From the NCBI GenBank assembly GCA_963930955.1, contig OZ006967.1, positions 1,240,001 through 1,304,000 on the forward strand: a DNA stretch of 64,000 nt. The letters run 5' to 3'. Below are positions 41,312 to 50,521 of this stretch, piece by piece. How positions within the stretch are numbered: position 1 is the first letter of the stretch; each line of letters begins with the position of its first letter. The notes under the pieces are model-generated. The model searched no databases and was not told the origin of the DNA. It saw nothing but the letters and a program-made list of their open reading frames with translations. The DNA is from Scatomonas sp963930955 (lineage in GTDB: Bacteria > Bacillota > Clostridia > Lachnospirales > Lachnospiraceae). Both the position numbers and the translations under genes were made by a program.

Positions 41312-42904
41312 GTGGCTGATTATACGAAGGAAATAGAAAGAAGGAGGACCTTTGCCATCATCTCCCACCCGGATGCCGGCAAGACCACTCTGACAGAAAA
41401 ATTTCTGCTGTACGGAGGCGCCATTAACCTGGCTGGCTCCGTAAAGGGAAAGGCGACGGCCCGGCACGCGGTGTCGGACTGGATGGAGATCGAGAAGGAG
41501 AGAGGTATTTCCGTAACCTCTTCCGTGCTGCAGTTCCAGTATGACGGGTACTGTATTAATATCCTGGACACCCCGGGCCATCAGGATTTTTCGGAGGATA
41601 CGTACCGGACTCTTATGGCGGCGGATTCCGCAGTGATGGTCATCGACGGCAGCAAGGGTGTGGAGGCCCAGACCCGGAAGCTGTTCAAAGTCTGCGTCAT
41701 GCGTCATATCCCGATCTTTACCTTTATCAACAAAATGGACCGGGACGCCAACGATACCTTTGATCTGGTAGATGAGATCGAGAAGGAGCTGGGGATCGCT
41801 ACCTGTCCCGTAAACTGGCCCATCGGCTCCGGAAAAAGCTTTAAAGGAGTCTATGACCGCAATACCAGAAAAGTGCTGGTGTTTTCCGACACCCAGAAGG
41901 GCACGAAGGAAGGCATCGAAGAGGAGATCGATATTGAAGATCCCCATCTCCTGGATGTGGTGACGGAGGAGCAAAGGGATACCCTGCTGGAGGAGATCGA
42001 GCTGCTGGACGGAGCGGCAGCGGAGTTTGATCAGGAGAAGGTAAGCCGGGGGGAGCTTTCCCCGGTGTTTTTCGGTTCCGCCCTGACCAATTTCGGCGTG
42101 GAAACCTTCCTGAAGCACTTTCTGCAGATGACCACATCCCCCCTGCCCCGAAAGGCGGATGTGGGAGAGATCGATCCTATGACGGAGGATTTTTCCGCCT
42201 TTGTCTTTAAGATCCAGGCCAATATGAATAAAAACCACCGGGACCGGATCGCTTTTATGCGGATCTGTTCCGGGCGGTTCGACGCGGGCATGGAGGTTTA
42301 CCACGTCCAGGGGGAAAAGAAAATGCGGCTCCTGCAGCCTCAGCAGATGATGGCGGACGACCGGCATGTGGTGGATGAGGCCTATGCCGGGGACATCATC
42401 GGGGTTTTTGATCCGGGTATTTTCTCCATCGGCGATACCATCTGCATGCCGGGGAAAAAGTTTGCTTATGAAGGAATTCCCACCTTTGCCCCGGAGCATT
42501 TTGCCAGGGTGGCCCAGCTGGATACCATGAAGAGAAAACAGTTTGTAAAAGGAATTAATCAGATTGCCCAGGAGGGAGCGATTCAGATTTTCCAGGAGGC
42601 CAAGGGCGGCATGGAGGAGATCATTGTGGGCGTAGTAGGCGTTCTGCAGTTTGATGTGCTGAAGTACCGTCTGGAAAATGAATACAATGTAGATATCCGC
42701 CTGGATACCCTGCCCTATGAACATATCCGTTGGATCGCCAATAAAGACCAGGTGGATGTAGATAAGATCGTGGGTACCTCGGATATGAAGAAGGTAATGG
42801 ACCTGAAGGGCAATCCCTTGCTTCTGTTCATTAATTCCTGGAGTGTGGGCATGGTTCTGGACCGCAACGAAGGACTGGTTCTGGAAGAGTTTAGCAGGAA
42901 CTGA
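41312..42904 (+). CDS. prfC: Peptide chain release factor 3
   Basis: 530-aa class II release factor GTPase that recycles RF1/RF2 from the ribosome. G1 is SHPDAGKTTL (about residues 17-26), the switch II block is DTPGHQDFSEDTYRTL, G4 is NKMDRD, and RGISVTSSVLQF is the effector region. The length is the family norm (about 528 aa). GTG 41312 is the start with TAGGAGG 9 nt before it. The stop lies 4 bp before the methyltransferase start, suggesting co-transcription. Confidence 0.97.
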   Translation: MADYTKEIERRRTFAIISHPDAGKTTLTEKFLLYGGAINLAGSVKGKATARHAVSDWMEIEKERGISVTSSVLQFQYDGYCINILDTPGHQDFSEDTYRTLMAADSAVMVIDGSKGVEAQTRKLFKVCVMRHIPIFTFINKMDRDANDTFDLVDEIEKELGIATCPVNWPIGSGKSFKGVYDRNTRKVLVFSDTQKGTKEGIEEEIDIEDPHLLDVVTEEQRDTLLEEIELLDGAAAEFDQEKVSRGELSPVFFGSALTNFGVETFLKHFLQMTTSPLPRKADVGEIDPMTEDFSAFVFKIQANMNKNHRDRIAFMRICSGRFDAGMEVYHVQGEKKMRLLQPQQMMADDRHVVDEAYAGDIIGVFDPGIFSIGDTICMPGKKFAYEGIPTFAPEHFARVAQLDTMKRKQFVKGINQIAQEGAIQIFQEAKGGMEEIIVGVVGVLQFDVLKYRLENEYNVDIRLDTLPYEHIRWIANKDQVDVDKIVGTSDMKKVMDLKGNPLLLFINSWSVGMVLDRNEGLVLEEFSRN

Positions 42905-42908
42905 GGTC

Positions 42909-43472
42909 ATGAAAAATATACAGGCCGCACAGTGGTGCCGGATTTTCATAAAAGAACAGGTAAAGCCGGGGGATCTCTGTATTGACGCTACAGCGGGAAA
43001 CGGCTGGGATACAGAATTTCTCTGCTCTCTTGCTGGAAAATCGGGAAAAGTCCTGGCTTTTGACATTCAGCCGGAAGCGCTTGAGAGAACGAGACAGAGA
43101 CTGGAGATGGCCGGACTGGAAGAGCGGGCGCAGCTGATCTGCCGGGGACATGAAGAAATGGATCAATATGCGGAGGCCGGCACGGTCTCCTGTATTGTTT
43201 TTAACTTTGGTTATCTGCCGGGAGGAGACCACCGGCTGGCTACAAAGCCGGAAACCAGTCTTCCGGCTCTGCAGGCGGGACTTAGGCTGCTGAAACCCGG
43301 CGGTCTGATGAGTCTCTGTCTTTACAGCGGAGGGGATACCGGCTATGAGGAGAGAAATGCCCTGCTGGCTTTTCTGGAAGAACTGGACCCCAGGGAATAT
43401 CTGGTAGTCTGCTGTGAATATCGAAACCGGAAAAAGGATCCGCCCCTGCCGGTGCTGGTGGTAAAATTATAG
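42909..43472 (+). CDS. SAM-dependent methyltransferase, YtqB/MnmM-like
   Basis: 187-aa class I methyltransferase with motif I DATAGNGWDTEFLC (about residues 26-39), acidic motif II VLAFDIQPEAL and motif IV FNFGYLPGGDH. This pattern matches the family once called putative rRNA methylase, whose Bacillus member YtqB (MnmM) methylates the wobble uridine 5-aminomethyl group in tRNA. ATG 42909 is used; the frame is open from 42843 inside prfC. It probably shares the prfC transcript. Confidence 0.85.
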   Translation: MKNIQAAQWCRIFIKEQVKPGDLCIDATAGNGWDTEFLCSLAGKSGKVLAFDIQPEALERTRQRLEMAGLEERAQLICRGHEEMDQYAEAGTVSCIVFNFGYLPGGDHRLATKPETSLPALQAGLRLLKPGGLMSLCLYSGGDTGYEERNALLAFLEELDPREYLVVCCEYRNRKKDPPLPVLVVKL

Positions 43473-43480
43473 CCGTACCC

Positions 43481-43509
43481 TTGTACACGGGCTTTAACTT
43501 TGCTATAAT
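43481..43509 (+). promoter_or_regulatory. Sigma-A promoter of the Asp23 gene
   Basis: TTGTAC (43481-43486) and TATAAT (43504-43509), spacer 17 bp, 36 bp before the start codon. Confidence 0.8.
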
Positions 43510-43544
43510 GAATGAAAGTTGATTGCTGAATAGGAGGTTTTTAC

Positions 43545-43937
43545 ATGGCGGAGAGCAGAAACCTGAAGAGAAATACGTATACCATATATGATGACAATAC
43601 CGTGGGCACTGTGCAGATCGCGGATGAAGTAGTAGCCATTATTGCCGGGCTGGCAGCCACAGAGGTGGAAGGCGTTGTGTCCATGGCAGGGAATATCACC
43701 AACGATCTGGTAGGAAAGCTGGGAATGAAGAATCTTTCCAGAGGCGTAAAGGTAGAGGTTCTGGAGGGAGTGGTCAGCGTACGGCTGGCTCTGAATATCC
43801 GTTATGGATACAGCATTCCGGAAACCTGCCAGAAAGTGCAGGAGAGGGTAAAGACAGCTATTGAGAATATGACGGGGCTGGAAGTAGCGGACGTGAACAT
43901 CAGCATTACGGAAGTGGTGCTGGAGGAGGCGAAATAG
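43545..43937 (+). CDS. Asp23/Gls24-family envelope stress protein
   Basis: 130-aa Asp23/YqhY-type protein. The family core is GTVQIADEVVAIIAGLAATEVEGVVSMAG and the C-terminal block TCQKVQERVKTAIENMTGLEVADVNISI. In Firmicutes the copy beside nusB corresponds to YqhY, linked to membrane and fatty-acid homeostasis through genetic evidence in Bacillus; the direct role is unclear. No membrane segment is present. A strong terminator separates it from nusB. Confidence 0.93.
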   Translation: MAESRNLKRNTYTIYDDNTVGTVQIADEVVAIIAGLAATEVEGVVSMAGNITNDLVGKLGMKNLSRGVKVEVLEGVVSVRLALNIRYGYSIPETCQKVQERVKTAIENMTGLEVADVNISITEVVLEEAK

Positions 43938-43980
43938 TCAGAGCCGGCGCAGACAGAAGCTGTCTGCCAGGCCGCAGGGG

Positions 43981-44024
43981 ACCGCGGGGCCGGAGCAGAA
44001 CTGCTCAGCGGCCCCGCGGTTTTC
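43981..44024 (+). terminator. Strong terminator between asp23 and nusB
   Basis: ACCGCGGGGCCG ... CGGCCCCGCGGT with an inner AGCAG/CTGCT extension and a following TTT. It is a long GC-rich stem, so read-through into nusB should be limited. The promoter for nusB was not clear in the remaining 37 bp. Confidence 0.88.
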
Positions 44025-44061
44025 ATCAGTCAACCTTGAATTTACAGGAATGGAGACAGTT

Positions 44062-44508
44062 ATGAAACGGAGCGAACTGAGAGAAAATATATTTAAATTG
44101 CTTTTTATGGCGCAGTTTAACAGTCCGGAGGAGATGCCGGAGCAGATGCGTCTGTATTTTGAGGCGGAAGAGGACGGCCGGGAGGATATTCTCTGCGGGA
44201 AAGGGCCTACAGAAAAGGACGAGGCGTATATGCAGGAAAAGTACAGCCGCATCTGCGGGAAAATTCCGGAACTGGACGCTTTTTTGAACAGGATCTCCGT
44301 AGGCTGGAAAACCAGCCGTATGAATAAGGTGGATCTGACCGTGCTGCGTCTGGCTTTGTATGAGATGCAGTATGACGAAGAAGTGCCTGTGGCAGTGGCC
44401 ATCAATGAGGCAGTGGAACTGGCCAGGCGGTTCGGCGGGGAGGATTCCTCCTCTTTCGTCAACGGCATTCTGGGAAAGGCCGCCAGAGAGACGGATGGAG
44501 AGCCGTGA
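44062..44508 (+). CDS. nusB: Transcription antitermination protein NusB
   Basis: 148-aa helical NusB. Key blocks are RSELRENIFKLLFM and the C-terminal RMNKVDLTVLRLALYEMQYDEEVPVAVAINEAVELARRF, then FVNGILGKAAR (quoted in pieces). It binds boxA RNA with S10 for rRNA antitermination. ATG 44062 has GGAATGGAG upstream; ATG 44050 in the same frame is an alternative adding four residues. It overlaps xseA by 4 bp. Confidence 0.95.
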   Translation: MKRSELRENIFKLLFMAQFNSPEEMPEQMRLYFEAEEDGREDILCGKGPTEKDEAYMQEKYSRICGKIPELDAFLNRISVGWKTSRMNKVDLTVLRLALYEMQYDEEVPVAVAINEAVELARRFGGEDSSSFVNGILGKAARETDGEP

Positions 44509-45713
44509 ACAGTATTTTTACGGTCGGTCAGGTAAATACGTACATTAAAAATCTTTTTGTACAGGATTTTATGCTCCGCCGGATTTCCGTCAGAGGGGAG
44601 GTCAGCAACTGTAAATACCATCCCTCCGGCCACATTTATTTTTCTCTTAAGGACGAGACAGGGACTCTCTCCTGCATTATGTTTGCCGGATCCAGACGGG
44701 GTCTGGCATTTCAGATGAAGGACGGGGATAAGGTAGTAGCGGAGGGTACGGTAGATGTCTATGAGCGGGACGGCAGATACCAGCTCTACGCCAGGCGGAT
44801 CACGCTGGAAGGAGCGGGGCTGCTCTATGAAAGGTTTCTGGCTCTGAAGGCGGAACTGGAGGAGATGGGCATGTTTGCTCCGGAGTATAAGCAGCCCATT
44901 CCGGCCTATGTAAAGCGGCTGGGGATCGTAACCGCTCCTACGGGGGCGGCGATCCGAGATATTCAGAATATAGCCCTCCGGAGAAATCCGTATATTCAGC
45001 TGATTCTTTATCCGGCACTGGTGCAGGGAGAGGGAGCGGCAGCCAGTATTGCGGAAGGGATCAGAATCCTGGACCGGCTGGGGCTGGACGCCATGATCGT
45101 AGGCAGAGGAGGCGGCTCTATTGAGGATCTGTGGGCATTTAACCAGGAGCAGGTGGCACGGGCTATTTTTGAGTGCCGGACGCCGGTGATCTCTGCCGTG
45201 GGCCATGAGACAGATACTACCATTGCGGATTTTGCGGCGGACCTGCGGGCGCCTACGCCTTCCGCAGCGGCAGAGCTGGCTGTAGCGGATATCCGGGGGA
45301 TTCTGGAAAATCTCCGGAATTACGGAAGAAGATTTAACACGGATATGAAGCGGATTCTGGAGGAGAGAAGGGAAAAACTTTCCTATTACAGAACCCGGTG
45401 GACCTACCTGAGTCCGGAAAATCAGATTCGGGAAAAACGCCAGTATCTGGCGGAAACAGACCGCAGATTCCGGGAACTCTTCGGCGGCAGGCTGGAGCAT
45501 TCCCGGCACCGGCTGGCACTGGCGGTGGAACGGATGAAGGGGCTGTCGCCTCTGGCCAAGCTGAATCAGGGCTATGCCTACGTGGAAAAAACAGGAGGCC
45601 GGGCGGTAAGCAGCATCCGGGATACACAGCCGGGGGAACTGCTGGATATCCAGGTCCGGGATGGATGTATCCGAAGCCTGGTGCAGGAAATCAGCGAAAC
45701 AGAAAGAGGTTGA
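44505..45713 (+). CDS. xseA: Exodeoxyribonuclease VII large subunit
   Basis: 402-aa XseA: N-terminal OB-fold (FTVGQVNTYIKNLF ... VRGEVSNCKYHPSGHIYFSLKD) and the catalytic domain with RLGIVTAPTGAAIRDI, the glycine-rich IVGRGGGSIEDLWAFN and PVISAVGHETDTTIADF. The C-terminal half is coiled coil. With XseB it degrades single-stranded DNA from both ends. The start is GTG 44505, inside the nusB stop region. xseB follows 3 bp after its stop. Confidence 0.96.
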   Translation: MNSIFTVGQVNTYIKNLFVQDFMLRRISVRGEVSNCKYHPSGHIYFSLKDETGTLSCIMFAGSRRGLAFQMKDGDKVVAEGTVDVYERDGRYQLYARRITLEGAGLLYERFLALKAELEEMGMFAPEYKQPIPAYVKRLGIVTAPTGAAIRDIQNIALRRNPYIQLILYPALVQGEGAAASIAEGIRILDRLGLDAMIVGRGGGSIEDLWAFNQEQVARAIFECRTPVISAVGHETDTTIADFAADLRAPTPSAAAELAVADIRGILENLRNYGRRFNTDMKRILEERREKLSYYRTRWTYLSPENQIREKRQYLAETDRRFRELFGGRLEHSRHRLALAVERMKGLSPLAKLNQGYAYVEKTGGRAVSSIRDTQPGELLDIQVRDGCIRSLVQEISETERG

Positions 45714-45716
45714 AAG

Positions 45717-45953
45717 ATGGAAGAACCGCATAAGCAGATACAGGAAGAGGAACCCGCGAAAAGCCTGGAGGAGGCTTTTCAGGAACTGGAGATCCTGGCG
45801 GACCGCCTGGAGGAGAAGGGGATCTCCCTGGAAGAATCCTTCCGGATTTATAAGCAGGGGATGGATCTCCTGAAATTCTGCAGCCAGCAGATCGATACAG
45901 TGGAAAAGAAAATGCTTCAGATAGATAAGAATGGTGAACTCAGTGAATTTTAA
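45717..45953 (+). CDS. xseB: Exodeoxyribonuclease VII small subunit
   Basis: 78-aa helical XseB with the family block SLEEAFQELEILADRLEEKGISLEESFRIYKQGMDLLKFC (read in pieces). The N-terminal 12 residues are a variable acidic extension. ATG 45717 follows GAAAGAGG within the xseA end. The 3' end overlaps ispA by 23 bp. Confidence 0.95.
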   Translation: MEEPHKQIQEEEPAKSLEEAFQELEILADRLEEKGISLEESFRIYKQGMDLLKFCSQQIDTVEKKMLQIDKNGELSEF

Positions 45954-46839
45954 AGAAGAATTGGAAAAGAAAACAGAACAGGTGGAGGGGATCCTGCGGT
46001 CCTATCTTCCTGATGCCCAGGGATTTCCGAAAAAAATCATAGAAGCCATGAACTACAGCGTGGAGGCAGGCGGGAAGAGGATCCGGCCGGTGATGCTGCA
46101 GGCTTCTTATCAGCTGTTCGGGGAAAACGACGGGGAAGCAGATCCGTTTATAGCGGCCATAGAGATGATCCACACCCATTCCCTGATTCACGATGATCTT
46201 CCGGCCATTGACAACGATGATTACCGGAGGGGCAGAAAGACTACCCATGCTGTGTACGGAGAGGCGATGGGGATTTTAAGCGGAGATGCCCTGCTGAATT
46301 ACGCTTATGAAACGGCCCTTTCCTCTCTTCTGGCGCCGGCGAACCGGGAGCGGAAGGTCCGGGCTCTGCAGATCCTGGCCCGGAAGACCGGAATTTACGG
46401 AATGCTGGGAGGCCAGAGCGTAGATGTAGAAAACGAAAAGGCCGGCAGCCAGAAGATCAGCAGCCAGGAACTGGATTATATTTATCTGAATAAAACCTCG
46501 GCTCTGCTGGAAGCGCCTCTGGAAATCGGAGCGGTTCTGGCGGGAGCAGAGGAGAGAGAGGTGGCTGTTATGGAACAGATCGGCAGAAAGACCGGTCTGG
46601 CCTTTCAGATCCGGGACGATATCCTGGATGTGACCAGCAGCCTGGAACAGCTGGGAAAACCGGTTTTTTCCGATGAGAAAAACCAGAAAACCACGTATGT
46701 GACTCTGTACGGGAAAGAAAAAGCGGAGGAAATTGTTCAGGAGCTTACCGGGGAAGCGGCGGAACTGCTGAACCGCCTGCCCGGCGAAAAGGAATTTCTG
46801 CTGAATCTGCTCCGCTGGCTGGCATCCCGGGAAAAATAG
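45931..46839 (+). CDS. ispA: Polyprenyl (farnesyl/geranyl) diphosphate synthase
   Basis: 302-aa trans-isoprenyl diphosphate synthase. The first aspartate-rich motif is HDDLPAIDNDDYRRGRKTTH (about residues 87-106) and the second is FQIRDDILD (about 224-232). Motif spacing and size fit short-chain (farnesyl-type) synthases. It lies between xseB and dxs, the standard isoprenoid grouping. The start is uncertain: ATG 45931 has only a weak ribosome site and GTG 45943 is possible; coupling to xseB translation is likely. Confidence 0.94.
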   Translation: MVNSVNFKEELEKKTEQVEGILRSYLPDAQGFPKKIIEAMNYSVEAGGKRIRPVMLQASYQLFGENDGEADPFIAAIEMIHTHSLIHDDLPAIDNDDYRRGRKTTHAVYGEAMGILSGDALLNYAYETALSSLLAPANRERKVRALQILARKTGIYGMLGGQSVDVENEKAGSQKISSQELDYIYLNKTSALLEAPLEIGAVLAGAEEREVAVMEQIGRKTGLAFQIRDDILDVTSSLEQLGKPVFSDEKNQKTTYVTLYGKEKAEEIVQELTGEAAELLNRLPGEKEFLLNLLRWLASREK

Positions 46840-46894
46840 AGACAAGATACTTCCGGGGCCGGCGGAAAACAGAGGCGGATCGGCGAAGATAAGG

Positions 46895-48784
46895 ATGATG
46901 GAAATGTTAGAAAAAATCAATAAGCCAAATGATATCAAAAAAATCCCCCTGGACCGCCTTCCGGAACTGGCCCAGGAAATCCGGGGATTTTTGATCGAGT
47001 CCCTGAGCCGGACCGGAGGACACCTGGCATCGAATCTGGGGGCGGTAGAACTTACCATGGCCCTGCACAGGGTTTACAATCTTCCGGAGGATAAGATTAT
47101 CTGGGATGTGGGGCACCAGGCCTATACTCACAAGATCCTTACAGGCCGGAAGGATGCTTTCAGCAAACTCCGCCAGTCCGGCGGGATCAGCGGCTTCCCA
47201 AGACGGGAGGAAAGCCCCTGCGACGCCTTTGACACCGGCCACAGCTCTACTTCTATTTCCGCCGGTCTGGGATATGTGCGGGCCAGGGATCTGAAGCATC
47301 AGCATTACTCCGTGGCGGCAGTGATCGGAGACGGAGCGCTGACAGGAGGCATGGCTTTTGAGGCCATGAATAACGCGGCGGAATTAAAGACAAATTTTGT
47401 GATTGTACTGAACGATAACGAGATGTCCATTTCCCGGAATGTAGGAGGAATCTCCGATTATCTGGCGGAGGTGCGGACCTCTTCGGCCTATACAGGCTTT
47501 AAAATGGGAGTCACTTCTACCCTGGAAAAAGTTCCCGGACTGGGGAAAGGGCTGGTAGATACCCTGAGAAAGACCAAGAGCAGCATTAAGCAGCTGATGA
47601 TCCCGGGCATGCTTTTTGAGAATATAGGACTGACCTATCTGGGGCCGGTGAACGGCCATAACATTCGGCAGCTGATTAAGGTACTGTCGGAGGCCAAGCG
47701 GTTTGAAGGTCCGGTGCTGGTTCATGTGGTAACAGAGAAGGGCCGGGGGTATGAGCCGGCTATGCGGCATCCGGCCAGATTCCACGGAACAGCCCCCTTT
47801 GAAATTGAGACAGGGCTTCCGGCAAAACGGAGCGGCCCCACATACACGGATATTTTTTCCACGGTTATGCGGAAAATGGGGGACCGGGAACCGGAGGTGG
47901 CGGCTGTAACAGCGTCTATGGCTACCGGCACAGGATTGAAGCGGTTTTCCAATATGTTTCCGGAACGTTTTTTTGATGTGGGAATCGCGGAACAGCATGC
48001 GGTGACCTTTGCGGCGGGACTGGCACTGGGAGGCCTGGTGCCGGTGGTGGCTGTTTATTCTTCTTTTTTGCAGCGGGCCTATGATCAGATTCTGGAAGAC
48101 ATCTGCCTGCAGAATCTCCATGTAGTGTTTGCCATAGACAGAGCAGGATTTGTGGGGTCAGACGGAAAAACCCATCAGGGGCTGTTTGATTTGTCCTATC
48201 TGGGCCAGATGCCGGGGATGGCTGTAATGGCCCCCAAGAATTTGTGGGAACTGTCAGATATGATGAAGTTCGCGGTCCATTTCCAGGGCCCCATAGCACT
48301 CCGTTATCCCAGAGGAGAAGCTGTCACAGACTTCCGGGAACAGCGGCAGCCGATAGAATTAGGCCGGGCGGAGGTTCTCCGCCGGGGCAGCAAAGTGGCT
48401 TTGCTGGCGGTAGGGGCCATGGTTCCTGTGGCGGCGGAGACGGCCAGGCTTCTGGAGGAGCAGGGGATCCAGCCTACTCTGGTGAACGTGCGTTTTGTGA
48501 AGCCCTTCGACCGGGAATTGTTCCGGGAATTGGCGGAAGATCATCAGGTCTTTATGACGCTGGAAGAAAATGTGGAAATCGGCGGATTCGGGCAGCAGGT
48601 AATGGACTTTGCGGAAAAAGAAAAACTCCCGGCAGCAGTCTGCATTGCAGCGGTGCCGGATACCTTTGTGGGCCACGGGACGGTGGACTGGCAGAGAGAA
48701 CAATGCGGGCTGAACCCGGCTTCCCTGGCGGCGCGGATCCGGGAGAGGCTGGCGGAGACGGCAAGCGGCAGGAGGAGTGTATGA
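46895..48784 (+). CDS. dxs: 1-deoxy-D-xylulose-5-phosphate synthase
   Basis: 629-aa thiamine diphosphate enzyme that starts the MEP isoprenoid pathway from pyruvate and glyceraldehyde-3-phosphate. The ThDP motif is GDGALTGGMAFEAMNNA (about residues 148-164), catalytic histidines lie in HLASNLGAVELT and FDTGHSSTSISAGLG, and the transketolase pyrimidine-binding block is DRAGFVGSDGKTHQG. The exact start among ATG 46895, 46898 and 46904 is unsettled. The stop overlaps the tlyA start. Confidence 0.97.
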   Translation: MMEMLEKINKPNDIKKIPLDRLPELAQEIRGFLIESLSRTGGHLASNLGAVELTMALHRVYNLPEDKIIWDVGHQAYTHKILTGRKDAFSKLRQSGGISGFPRREESPCDAFDTGHSSTSISAGLGYVRARDLKHQHYSVAAVIGDGALTGGMAFEAMNNAAELKTNFVIVLNDNEMSISRNVGGISDYLAEVRTSSAYTGFKMGVTSTLEKVPGLGKGLVDTLRKTKSSIKQLMIPGMLFENIGLTYLGPVNGHNIRQLIKVLSEAKRFEGPVLVHVVTEKGRGYEPAMRHPARFHGTAPFEIETGLPAKRSGPTYTDIFSTVMRKMGDREPEVAAVTASMATGTGLKRFSNMFPERFFDVGIAEQHAVTFAAGLALGGLVPVVAVYSSFLQRAYDQILEDICLQNLHVVFAIDRAGFVGSDGKTHQGLFDLSYLGQMPGMAVMAPKNLWELSDMMKFAVHFQGPIALRYPRGEAVTDFREQRQPIELGRAEVLRRGSKVALLAVGAMVPVAAETARLLEEQGIQPTLVNVRFVKPFDRELFRELAEDHQVFMTLEENVEIGGFGQQVMDFAEKEKLPAAVCIAAVPDTFVGHGTVDWQREQCGLNPASLAARIRERLAETASGRRSV

Positions 48785-49599
48785 AGGAACGTTTAGATGT
48801 GCTAGTAGCAGGCCGCGGATTGGCGCCTTCCCGGGAAAAAGCCAAAGCGATGATCATGGCCGGGGAGATTCTGGTAGACGGACAGCGGGAAGACAAGCCG
48901 GGAACCTCTTTTCCGGATACGGTGGAGATCACCGTAAAGGGGAATCCGCTGCCTTTTGTGAGCCGGGGAGGTCTGAAGCTGGACAAGGCGGTAAAGTCCT
49001 TCGGCCTGAAGCTGTCGGACAGAGTCTGCATGGATGTAGGCAGTTCTACCGGCGGATTTACAGACTGTATGCTTCAGAACGGGGCAGTGAAGGTATACTC
49101 GGTAGATGTGGGCCACGGACAGCTGGCCTGGAAACTTCGGGAAGATCCCCGGGTGGTCTGCATGGAACGGACCAATATCCGCTATGTAACCCGGGAGGAT
49201 ATTCAGGAGAGGCCTTCGTTTGTGTCTGTGGACGTGTCTTTTATTTCGCTGACCAAGGTTCTGCTGCCGGTCAGAGAACTTATGGCGGAGACCGGAGAAC
49301 TGGTTTGCCTGATCAAACCGCAGTTTGAAGCCGGCAGAGAAAAGGTGGGAAAAAAGGGTGTGGTCCGGGATCCGGCCGTTCACCGGGAGGTGATCCGCCG
49401 GGTGGCGGAATACGCCCTGCAGATCGGTCTGGCCCTGAAAGATCTGGATTTTTCACCGGTAAAAGGACCGGAAGGGAATATTGAATATTTGATCCACCTG
49501 GAAAAGCAGGGATCGGAAAACGGAACAGATAACCTTCCGGAACAGTTTCTGGAAAAAATCGGGAAAATCGTAAAAACAGCCCATGAAAACCTGGATTAA
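48781..49599 (+). CDS. tlyA: TlyA-family rRNA 2'-O-methyltransferase / putative hemolysin
   Basis: 272-aa protein with an N-terminal S4 RNA-binding domain (ERLDVLVAGRGLAPSREKAKAMIMAGEILVDG, seen in pieces) and an FtsJ-like methyltransferase domain: SAM motif MDVGSSTGGFTDC and catalytic lysine in LVCLIKPQFEAG. Mycobacterial TlyA methylates 16S and 23S rRNA; Firmicute members are inferred only. ATG 48781 overlaps the dxs stop by 4 bp (ATGA). The frame is open far upstream inside dxs. Confidence 0.94.
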   Translation: MKERLDVLVAGRGLAPSREKAKAMIMAGEILVDGQREDKPGTSFPDTVEITVKGNPLPFVSRGGLKLDKAVKSFGLKLSDRVCMDVGSSTGGFTDCMLQNGAVKVYSVDVGHGQLAWKLREDPRVVCMERTNIRYVTREDIQERPSFVSVDVSFISLTKVLLPVRELMAETGELVCLIKPQFEAGREKVGKKGVVRDPAVHREVIRRVAEYALQIGLALKDLDFSPVKGPEGNIEYLIHLEKQGSENGTDNLPEQFLEKIGKIVKTAHENLD

Positions 49600-49637
49600 G
49601 GGCTGTTTGGAGGAAGCCCGCAGGAGGATATCTTATT

Positions 49638-50501
49638 ATGAAAAATTTTTACATCATCGCTAACCGGGTCAAAGATAAGGATCTGACTGTGGCGGGAGAA
49701 ATCGAAGAATATCTGAAAAAGCATGGATGCCGGTGCATTGTGGAAGCGGAATCTCCGGAGAGTGCCGGACACAGTTACCGCTACACAGATCCGGCCCGGA
49801 TTCCGGAGGATATCCAGTGCGTGATCGTGCTGGGGGGAGACGGAACCCTGCTGCAGGCGGCCCGGGATGTTGTAGACCGGCAGATCCCTCTGCTTGGCAT
49901 CAATCTTGGTACCCTGGGGTATCTGGCGGAGATTGACCGGCAGAATATTCTGCCGGCCCTGGACCGCCTTATGGGGGATCAATATGAAATCGAACACAGA
50001 ATGATGCTCTGCGGCAGGGTTTACCGGGGAGAGCAGCTGCTGGAGCAGGATATGGCTCTGAATGATATTGTCATCGGCGGCCTGGAAAATTTTACCATTA
50101 TAGAAATTAATAACTATGTGAACGGGGAATTTCTGAACACCTACCGGGCGGACGGGATCATCATTTCTACGCCTACCGGTTCCACGGGCTATAGTCTGTC
50201 AGCAGGAGGACCGCTGATCTCGCCTGCAGCCTCGCTGTTTCTAATGACGCCTCTGGCTCCCCATACCCTGAACACCAGGAGCATTGTATTTCCTCCGGAG
50301 AACCGCATTACTGTGGAGATCGGCAGAGGAAGAGACGGGCAGAACCTGAAAGCGGCGGCATATTTTGACGGAGATACCAGAGTTCCTATGGAAACCGGGG
50401 ACAGGATCGAGATTACCCGGGCTTTGCGGGATACGCTGATCGTAAAGATTCATAACAGCAGTTTCCTGGAAGTTTTAAGCAGTAAGATGAGCAACCGATA
50501 G
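49638..50501 (+). CDS. nadK: NAD kinase
   Basis: 287-aa ATP-NAD kinase making NADP. The family motifs are VIVLGGDGTLLQAARD (GGDGT, about residues 65-80), LGINLGTLGYLAEI and the conserved IISTPTGSTGYSLSAGGPLISP block. ATG 49638 follows CAGGAGGA. It lies 38 bp after tlyA and 20 bp before argR in the conserved cluster. Confidence 0.97.
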   Translation: MKNFYIIANRVKDKDLTVAGEIEEYLKKHGCRCIVEAESPESAGHSYRYTDPARIPEDIQCVIVLGGDGTLLQAARDVVDRQIPLLGINLGTLGYLAEIDRQNILPALDRLMGDQYEIEHRMMLCGRVYRGEQLLEQDMALNDIVIGGLENFTIIEINNYVNGEFLNTYRADGIIISTPTGSTGYSLSAGGPLISPAASLFLMTPLAPHTLNTRSIVFPPENRITVEIGRGRDGQNLKAAAYFDGDTRVPMETGDRIEITRALRDTLIVKIHNSSFLEVLSSKMSNR

Positions 50502-50521
50502 CAGGATAAAGGGAGAGTACC

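Noticed and set aside
41255..43066. 603-aa minus-strand frame opposite prfC
   Set aside because: Antisense shadow; also covers the spoIIIA terminator and prfC promoter.
43477..43490. CCCTTGTACAC before the asp23 promoter, similar to the MITE ends
   Set aside because: Only 11 bases match, there are no TA flanks, and it is explained by the -35 box TTGTAC.
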